Assembly: GCA_026706385.1 (NCBI GenBank)
Contig: JAPOYV010000051.1
Location: forward strand, 1 to 39,346
Reading direction: 5' to 3'
Source of the DNA: Gammaproteobacteria bacterium
Lineage (GTDB): Bacteria > Pseudomonadota > Gammaproteobacteria > Pseudomonadales > Azotimanducaceae
Length of the DNA stretch: 39,346 bases
In this document: piece by piece, positions 34,569 to 39,346 of the stretch
How the letters are laid out: every line of letters starts with the position of its first letter
Position numbering within the stretch: the stretch's first letter is position 1
The notes under the pieces: generated by a model
The model's input: only the letters and a program-made list of their open reading frames with translations
What the model was told of the DNA's origin: nothing
The model's database searches: none
Made by a program: the position numbers and the translations under genes

Positions 34569-34767
34569 GGTTCATCCAGAAGTGGTGCCGCTGGGCATGC
34601 GGGTCGCGGACGTGTCGCGCGCAGACGCGCTCGATCCGATCCAGGAGGCTCGGATCGCCGATCGCCGCACGGCGCATGTCGGCCCAATCCTGCCACCGCC
34701 CGCGTGAGATGACGTCGTCGACCGCTGCGGCGGTGTAGTCCTGGTGGTTCAAGTGGCGGTGTTCCAC
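34540..34767 (-). CDS. Small conserved protein paired with the AbiEii-type gene
   Basis: This 75-residue frame starts at a GTG (34767) and reads NHQDYTAAAVDDVISRGRWQ, DWADMRRAAIGDPSLL and RHVRDPHAQRHHFWMNHV, a helical, arginine/tryptophan-rich protein. I recall similar short proteins encoded directly before this class of nucleotidyltransferase, so it is probably a genuine gene and possibly the partner or antitoxin. It does not look like the winged-helix AbiEi antitoxin. It overlaps the nucleotidyltransferase gene by 29 bases, which supports coupled translation. The frame is open upstream to 35223, but that part is opposite-frame sequence of the next gene and not protein-like. Function unknown. 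Confidence 0.6.
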   Translation of the reverse strand: MEHRHLNHQDYTAAAVDDVISRGRWQDWADMRRAAIGDPSLLDRIERVCARHVRDPHAQRHHFWMNHVRFRRAAA

Positions 34768-34823
34768 GGCAATCCGTCCGTGCGGTTGGCGAACCGTGTC
34801 GATTGTACGCCCCCGGCCGGTTC

Positions 34824-35882
34824 TCAACCCATGCGCAACGCCGTGGAGGACACGTCGTTGCGGAATTCGGCCACGCCGACGCCCTCGCACAGGGCGGCCA
34901 GTGCGGGCGGCAAGCTCAAGTCGGCGAGCGTCCTGAAGGCGCCATCGTCGTCCAAGCGGCCGTAGACCAGGAATGCGCAGCCAACGTCCTTGAGCTCGGC
35001 CAAAGCCGCATCCCGACGGGCGCGGCCGCCGTAGTAGCGCGGTTCCGCGATCCGGGTGATCGTGTCCGCACCGACCACGAACGTGACGGCGCCGCCGAGC
35101 GCTCGCGCCTTCTCGACGAAGGTCGGCGCGTTCGTGACGACAACCTCGTCGGGCTGGAACTGTGCGAGCCTTGGGTTGATGTCCAGGTAGTCCAACGGCG
35201 GCTTGTCGACGTTGGCGACGCACAACTCGTAGGCTACCGGGCGTCCCAGTCGTCCAGCCGCGTGTACACGCATCGCGCGGTGGCCCTCGTGAAGCGGATT
35301 GAAGGCGCCGGGCAGCACGGCATCGAAACGGCGTCCCGCGACGACCCGTCGCTCGCCCCGCATGAGTTCGGCGAGCCCGCTATCGCCGAGCGCTTCCTCG
35401 CAGGGCAGGTCCGGTGCCGGCGAGATGCCGAGCGAAAAGGCCAAGGCTGCCAAGGCATGGCCTGCCACCAGGTCCTCCTCCTCGGCGCGAGCACGCGTGC
35501 CCTTTTCGAGCGCCAGCGTCCACACGCGTGTCGCCGTTGCATCCTGATACGCAAGATACGCCCGGTGATCGCCACGTTTCGGCCGATTCGTCGCCAGCGA
35601 CGCGGTGACCGCGAAGCCGAACTCGCCGCCCAACGCCCGCGCCCGCGAGAACGCCTGCATCGCGAGCCGCCGGGCGGTGACGGCGCTGCACCACTGCTCG
35701 GGCGCGGCCCCAAGGTAGTCGGTCAGCGCCTGGCTCGCGTACGGCACGCTGGCTTCGAGCACGGTGGCCGACGCGCCGGGGACGGACAGCAGGCGCGACA
35801 GAAGCCCGGAGCCGCCGCCGGTGATCACGAAAACGCCTTGGGGCGGAGCTTCGTGGATCGCGGCGACGGTTGAGTCGGTCAT
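34824..35882 (-). CDS. CinA-like amidase domain fused to a nucleotidylyltransferase domain
   Basis: The 352-residue protein joins two enzyme folds. Residues about 10-155 resemble the CinA C-terminal (PncC) domain that deamidates nicotinamide mononucleotide: GVFVITGGGSGLLSRLLS, then TASLATNRPKRGDHRAYLAY. Residues about 185-352 are a cytidylyltransferase-like domain with GAFNPLHEGH at 192-201 (nucleotide-binding HxGH), FVVGADTITRI and the closing SSTALR motif, as in NMN/NaMN adenylyltransferases. The fusion could convert NMN to NaMN and on to NaAD, a short route of NAD salvage; this is inference from domains. The ATG overlaps the stop of the alpha/beta hydrolase gene as ATGA, so it is the last gene of the CoA-transferase operon. 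The 56 bases after it show no terminator. Confidence 0.8.
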   Translation of the reverse strand: MTDSTVAAIHEAPPQGVFVITGGGSGLLSRLLSVPGASATVLEASVPYASQALTDYLGAAPEQWCSAVTARRLAMQAFSRARALGGEFGFAVTASLATNRPKRGDHRAYLAYQDATATRVWTLALEKGTRARAEEEDLVAGHALAALAFSLGISPAPDLPCEEALGDSGLAELMRGERRVVAGRRFDAVLPGAFNPLHEGHRAMRVHAAGRLGRPVAYELCVANVDKPPLDYLDINPRLAQFQPDEVVVTNAPTFVEKARALGGAVTFVVGADTITRIAEPRYYGGRARRDAALAELKDVGCAFLVYGRLDDDGAFRTLADLSLPPALAALCEGVGVAEFRNDVSSTALRMG

Positions 35883-36760
35883 TCGCGGAGGAAGTCGCTC
35901 AGGAGGTCGAGGAAACGATCAAGCTGGTCGTGGTGCACCCAGTGGCCGGCGTCCTCGACGCCGATCGAACGGGCGTCCTGGAAGATGTCCACCCGGCCGT
36001 CCTGCTCCGGATCAGAGGCCCAGGACTCGGCGCCGTGGACCAGCAGCGTCGGGCAGGTGATGCGCCGGTAGAGGCCGTAGGTCTGGCGGGCCGACAGGCC
36101 GATCGGCGACCAGGCGCGCATGTAGTTGTCGAACTTCCAACTGAACGTCCCGTCCTCGTTCTGGTTGCTGCCGTGGATCGTCAGATGGCGCGCCTGTGCT
36201 TCGGTGAGGTGCGGATTGGCCTGCTGCATGCGCTGGAATGCGTCTTCCAACGTGGGGTAGCGCTTGGGGATGCGACCGGAGAGCTGGCGCAGGTTGCGGA
36301 CCCAGTCCACCAGCCGCTCGTGGCCCGGCGTCGAGTCGTCGGATCCGGTGGCTGACATGCCCATGCCCTCGATGGACACGAGCTTCACCACCGTGTCGGG
36401 ATACAGCCCTGCATAGGCCAGGGAGACCGAACCGCCCATCGAGTGGCCGACCAACACGATGTCACGAAGGCCGGTCTGGCGGACCAGTTGGGCGATGTCG
36501 TAGACGTAGTCGATCGTCGTGTAGGCGCCCCCCACCAGCCACTGCGAGTCACCGTGGCCACGCAGGTCCGGGGCGATTACGTGGTAGTCGGACTTGAGCG
36601 CCTGGGCCACCCAGTCCCAGTTACGGCAATGGTCGCGACCGCCGTGGACGAGCAGCATGGCCGGGGCGCCCTCGTTGCCCCAGTCCACGTAGTGCAGGCG
36701 CAGCCGCTGCGAGAAGTAGATGTGCGACGTCGGGCCGCCCTTGAGCATCGAATCCGTCAT
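35879..36760 (-). CDS. Alpha/beta-hydrolase
   Basis: The 293-residue protein has a standard alpha/beta-hydrolase fold: LLVHGGRDHCRNWDW (oxyanion region), DLRGHGDS and the nucleophile elbow GHSMGG with Ser107. An acidic residue lies near 245 (HGAESWASDPEQDG) and His273 in EDAGHWVHHDQ. Such enzymes cleave esters, thioesters, epoxides or C-C bonds; the sequence does not say which. It lies between a CaiB/BaiF CoA-transferase (8 bases upstream) and the CinA fusion (ATGA overlap), suggesting it acts in the same degradative route, perhaps on a CoA ester product. The ATG at 36760 gives the right length; the frame stays open to 37108 without protein-like sequence. Confidence 0.9.
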   Translation of the reverse strand: MTDSMLKGGPTSHIYFSQRLRLHYVDWGNEGAPAMLLVHGGRDHCRNWDWVAQALKSDYHVIAPDLRGHGDSQWLVGGAYTTIDYVYDIAQLVRQTGLRDIVLVGHSMGGSVSLAYAGLYPDTVVKLVSIEGMGMSATGSDDSTPGHERLVDWVRNLRQLSGRIPKRYPTLEDAFQRMQQANPHLTEAQARHLTIHGSNQNEDGTFSWKFDNYMRAWSPIGLSARQTYGLYRRITCPTLLVHGAESWASDPEQDGRVDIFQDARSIGVEDAGHWVHHDQLDRFLDLLSDFLRE

Positions 36761-36768
36761 CGGCGCAC

Positions 36769-39138
36769 TCAGGTCAAACGCTCGGTGCCAGTGACCGCAA
36801 GGCGCACGAGTTCTTCGTACTCGGCGTCGCCGATGCCGAGCTCCTCGGCGAACACCTCGCGGCTGTGCTCGCCGAACCGCGGCGAGTAGGCGACGTCGAT
36901 GTCCGGCGTGTGAGCCATCAGCCACGGCAGCACCGGCAGCAAGTGGGTGCCCGACTCCGGATGCGACACCGGCACGAGGAAGCCGCGGGCGTCGAACTGA
37001 GCATTGGACTCGGCGTAGATCGGCTTGAAGGGCTCGCACCTCGCAGCGCAGATGCCGAGGGCGCCCAGCGTCTCTGCCTCGGCCGCCGTGTCGCGTCGGG
37101 CGAACCACGCACCGAGGATATCGTCGAGGGCGTCTTCGTTGCGCTTGCGCGCGGCATTCGTGGCGAAACGCGCGTCACCAGCGAGGTCAGGACGACCGAT
37201 GTGTCGCGCCAGGCTCGCGAACGCGGCGTCCGATTCCGCCGCCATGGCGATCCACTCGTCGTCGCCAGCGCAGGCGTAGACGCCGTGCGGTGCGAAACGC
37301 GGGTGGCGATTGCCGCCGGGGCCGCGCACCATCCCGTTGGCGTCGTATTCCAGCACGGCATCGCCCACCTGCACCGCGACGGCTTCGATCATGCCCGCGT
37401 CGATGCGCTGGCCAACGCCGGTGTGCTTGCGGTGATTGAGCGCCGCGACAATCGATGCGGCCAGGTAGTAGCCGGAGATCGGATCCGGGATCAGCCCGCC
37501 GGTGTTCATCGGCTCGCCGCCCGCGTAGCCGTGGATCGACGCCAATCCGGCCATGGGCTCCGTGGTCGCGCCGTTGGCCGGGTACTCGGCCAGCGGCCCT
37601 TGCCGCCCGTAGCCCGAAACCGAGGCGAAGATCATGCCCGGATTGTGCTCGTGCAGCGTCTCAAGGGTGACGCCCCAGTTGGTCATCACGTGGGGGCTGA
37701 AATTGTCCACCAGCACGTCGAAACGCGGAACCAGCCGCCAGAAGATGTCCTTGCCGCGCGGGTGGGTGACGTCGAGATTGATCGCCCGCTTGTTCAGGTT
37801 CACCGTGTTGTACATGCCGTTGGTATTGATGCCGGCCTGTTGGATGTCCGGATTGCGCACCGCCGGCGGCACCGGCGCACCCGCACCGCGCCAGACGTCG
37901 GGCCGTTTCACCGTCTCGATCTGGACGACGTCCGCGCCGAGGAGGGCCAGCAGTTCCGTACAGAACGTGCCGGCCCACGCCTGCGTGAAGCAGAGCACGC
38001 GGATACCGGACAGCGGCTGGCCACTACCCGGGGAACCACCGCGAGGTTCGACCGCCCGAAGGTCGTCCGAGTCCCGCTCCCCGAGGACGGGGGCTGGCTT
38101 GGCGAGGCACCAAGGTGTCGCGGACAGCTTCGCGGGGGCACCCGTCGCGTTCGCCGCGCGCCCGTTGATGCGCGTCTCGACTAGGAAATCCCGCGCCGCG
38201 AATTGCTCGCTCTCGCGCAACTCCTTGGCGTCCTGGACGACGCCGGAGATGCAGCGCAGCTTGGCGAGGCCGTGGAACAGGTCCCACTTGCCGCGGACAG
38301 CCGATGACTCGGCAAGGCCGTTGCGGACGGGGCGCGTATCCTGTTGGTGGCGACCCCAGGCGTTCACGAACCGCTCGTCGACGGCGAGGTCGTCCAAGCC
38401 GAGGAAGCGCATGGCATTCGCCCACTGCTGCCAGTCGCCGTAGCCGTAGTTGATCAGTCCGTCGGCCGCGCGCCACAGCGGCCCTGGGCGACCACGAGCA
38501 CGCTTGCCGTTGGGACCGAAGGCCGCTGCCCCGCCGCCGATGAAGATGCCCATGACCGCCCACGGCGCACAAGTCAGCGCCGCGGCTTCCGTTTCGCTCA
38601 CATCCAATCGCTCGCCGCCACCGCGGTACAGTGCGGCCGCTGCCGCGATGAAGCCCGCGACGCCGGCGATGTAGCCCGTCTGGCGAACCGGAAGCTGGAG
38701 CGGTGGCTCGCCGTCGAGCCGGTTGATCGACGCCCAACCGACCCGGGCGCAGTTCGTCAGGTTGTTGCCGGGGACTTCGGCCAGTGGGCCCGTCACGCCG
38801 TGCGGCGTGATCGAGAGATGGACAGCGCCCGGGGGCATGTCCGACGCGACGTGGTCCGTCGTGACCACGACGTCGGCGCCGGCGAGGGCGGTGGCGACGT
38901 CGCCATCGAGGATCGCAGAACGCTTGTTCCAGTTCGCATAGGCATGCAGCAACGAGCGTTCGGCGCCCGGCGTGTCGCCGAGAAACGGTGGCTCGTGCCG
39001 TAGCGGGTGGCCTTCCGGTGGCTCCAGCATCGTGACGTCGGCCCCGAAATCCGCGAACAGGCGAGCGGCCCACGCACCGGCCAACCGTGTGGACAAGTCA
39101 ATGACGCGTAGTCCGGCGAAGGCGTGGACGCCCGTCAT
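36769..39138 (-). CDS. Tandem double-domain CaiB/BaiF (family III) CoA-transferase
   Basis: The 789-residue protein contains two family III CoA-transferase domains in one chain, at about 5-340 and 425-785; most members are about 400 residues and dimerise as interlocked rings. Both halves start alike (GLRVIDLSTRLAGAWAARLF and GIRVLCFTQAWAGTFCTELL). The second has the full set of motifs: NLNKRAINLDVTHPRGKD, VSGYGRQGPLAEYPANGA and IPDPISGYYLA, where Asp552 occupies the catalytic position. In the first the matching stretch is LPVRQTGYIAG, with no aspartate, so it is probably structural. It would move CoA between carboxylic acids. The ATG at 39138 starts the first domain. It lies 29 bases after the DUF4242 gene and 8 before the hydrolase. 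Confidence 0.9.
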   Translation of the reverse strand: MTGVHAFAGLRVIDLSTRLAGAWAARLFADFGADVTMLEPPEGHPLRHEPPFLGDTPGAERSLLHAYANWNKRSAILDGDVATALAGADVVVTTDHVASDMPPGAVHLSITPHGVTGPLAEVPGNNLTNCARVGWASINRLDGEPPLQLPVRQTGYIAGVAGFIAAAAALYRGGGERLDVSETEAAALTCAPWAVMGIFIGGGAAAFGPNGKRARGRPGPLWRAADGLINYGYGDWQQWANAMRFLGLDDLAVDERFVNAWGRHQQDTRPVRNGLAESSAVRGKWDLFHGLAKLRCISGVVQDAKELRESEQFAARDFLVETRINGRAANATGAPAKLSATPWCLAKPAPVLGERDSDDLRAVEPRGGSPGSGQPLSGIRVLCFTQAWAGTFCTELLALLGADVVQIETVKRPDVWRGAGAPVPPAVRNPDIQQAGINTNGMYNTVNLNKRAINLDVTHPRGKDIFWRLVPRFDVLVDNFSPHVMTNWGVTLETLHEHNPGMIFASVSGYGRQGPLAEYPANGATTEPMAGLASIHGYAGGEPMNTGGLIPDPISGYYLAASIVAALNHRKHTGVGQRIDAGMIEAVAVQVGDAVLEYDANGMVRGPGGNRHPRFAPHGVYACAGDDEWIAMAAESDAAFASLARHIGRPDLAGDARFATNAARKRNEDALDDILGAWFARRDTAAEAETLGALGICAARCEPFKPIYAESNAQFDARGFLVPVSHPESGTHLLPVLPWLMAHTPDIDVAYSPRFGEHSREVFAEELGIGDAEYEELVRLAVTGTERLT

Positions 39139-39167
39139 TCGCAACTCATTCGGCGGCGAACCGCGTG

Positions 39168-39346
39168 CTAGTCCGCCTCCGCCGTGACCGGGTCGATCAT
39201 GCGCTTGACCAGAGTGACCTCGCTTGCCGGAAAGCCGCTGCGCTCGGCATGTTCGTCGATGAGTCCGGGATCGTCGGCAATGTAGATGCAAAAGGTCTTG
39301 TCGCCCGCGACGTAGGAGTGCTCCCACTGGATGTTCTTGTTCTCGG
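39168..39346 (-). CDS. DUF4242 domain protein, partial (5' end outside the window)
   Basis: The visible 59 C-terminal residues read IQWEHSYVAGDKTFCIYIAD, then EHAERSGFPASEVTLVKRMI and end DPVTAEAD before a TAG at 39168. This is the characteristic end of DUF4242 proteins, small ferredoxin-like alpha/beta proteins of about 80-95 residues with no settled function (some are annotated as nickel-binding). About 25-35 residues are missing at the N-terminus. It is the most upstream visible gene of the CoA-transferase operon, 29 bases before the next start codon. Confidence 0.8.
   Translation of the reverse strand, partial: ENKNIQWEHSYVAGDKTFCIYIADDPGLIDEHAERSGFPASEVTLVKRMIDPVTAEAD

Overview
The window is a gene-dense, high-GC stretch of a bacterial chromosome. 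Adjacent genes are often joined by 4-base ATGA or GTGA overlaps, and no gap between genes exceeds 300 bases. Homodimer-type aceE, mnmG-rsmG, BlaI/M56/TonB genes, TonB-box-like sequence and the mix of phytanoyl-CoA-type dioxygenases, CaiB/BaiF CoA-transferases and short-chain dehydrogenases (SDRs) suggest an uncultured gammaproteobacterium, perhaps marine or host-associated. That placement is inference; no rRNA or tRNA gene is present.

Layout. 1-220: possible end of an insertion element against a truncated ABC exporter gene. 198-4942 (minus): truncated exporter, frameshifted questin-oxidase-family gene, rsmG and mnmG. 4984-10266 (minus): two PhyH-type oxygenases flank an ECF sigma factor, a one-pass membrane protein with a dockerin-like calcium loop, a secreted cohesin-like protein and a large VIT/vWA protein. 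10375-14165: an SDR, then a PhyH oxygenase/FAD oxidoreductase pair on the other strand. 14309-16826 (plus): ada behind an Ada-box match, a small P-loop kinase and a HpcH/HpaI aldolase. 16836-17327: Nudix hydrolase.

17494-25873 is the most interesting region. A BlaI-type repressor, an M56 metallopeptidase with a TonB-like C-terminus and a separate TonB protein form one operon ending at a strong terminator. Next come a putative lipoprotein, four paralogous exported helical-repeat (TPR-like) proteins and an exported Sel1-like protein with a TonB-box-like sequence after its signal peptide. The same 16-base dyad, TGCTA-N6-TAGCA, lies before the blaI gene and over the predicted -10 box of the lipoprotein/repeat-protein operon. 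It closely resembles the known BlaI/MecI operator. I infer one BlaI-controlled envelope regulon with no beta-lactamase in view.

25888-39346: aceE without aceF or lpd, directly upstream of the repeat-protein array; three tandem hairpins in the aceE/SDR intergenic region; a PQQ quinohaemoprotein dehydrogenase; an S9-peptidase-like protein whose catalytic serine is replaced by histidine; a degenerate AbiEii-type nucleotidyltransferase with a small partner; and a minus-strand operon of DUF4242 protein, double-domain CaiB/BaiF CoA-transferase, alpha/beta hydrolase and a CinA-nucleotidylyltransferase fusion.
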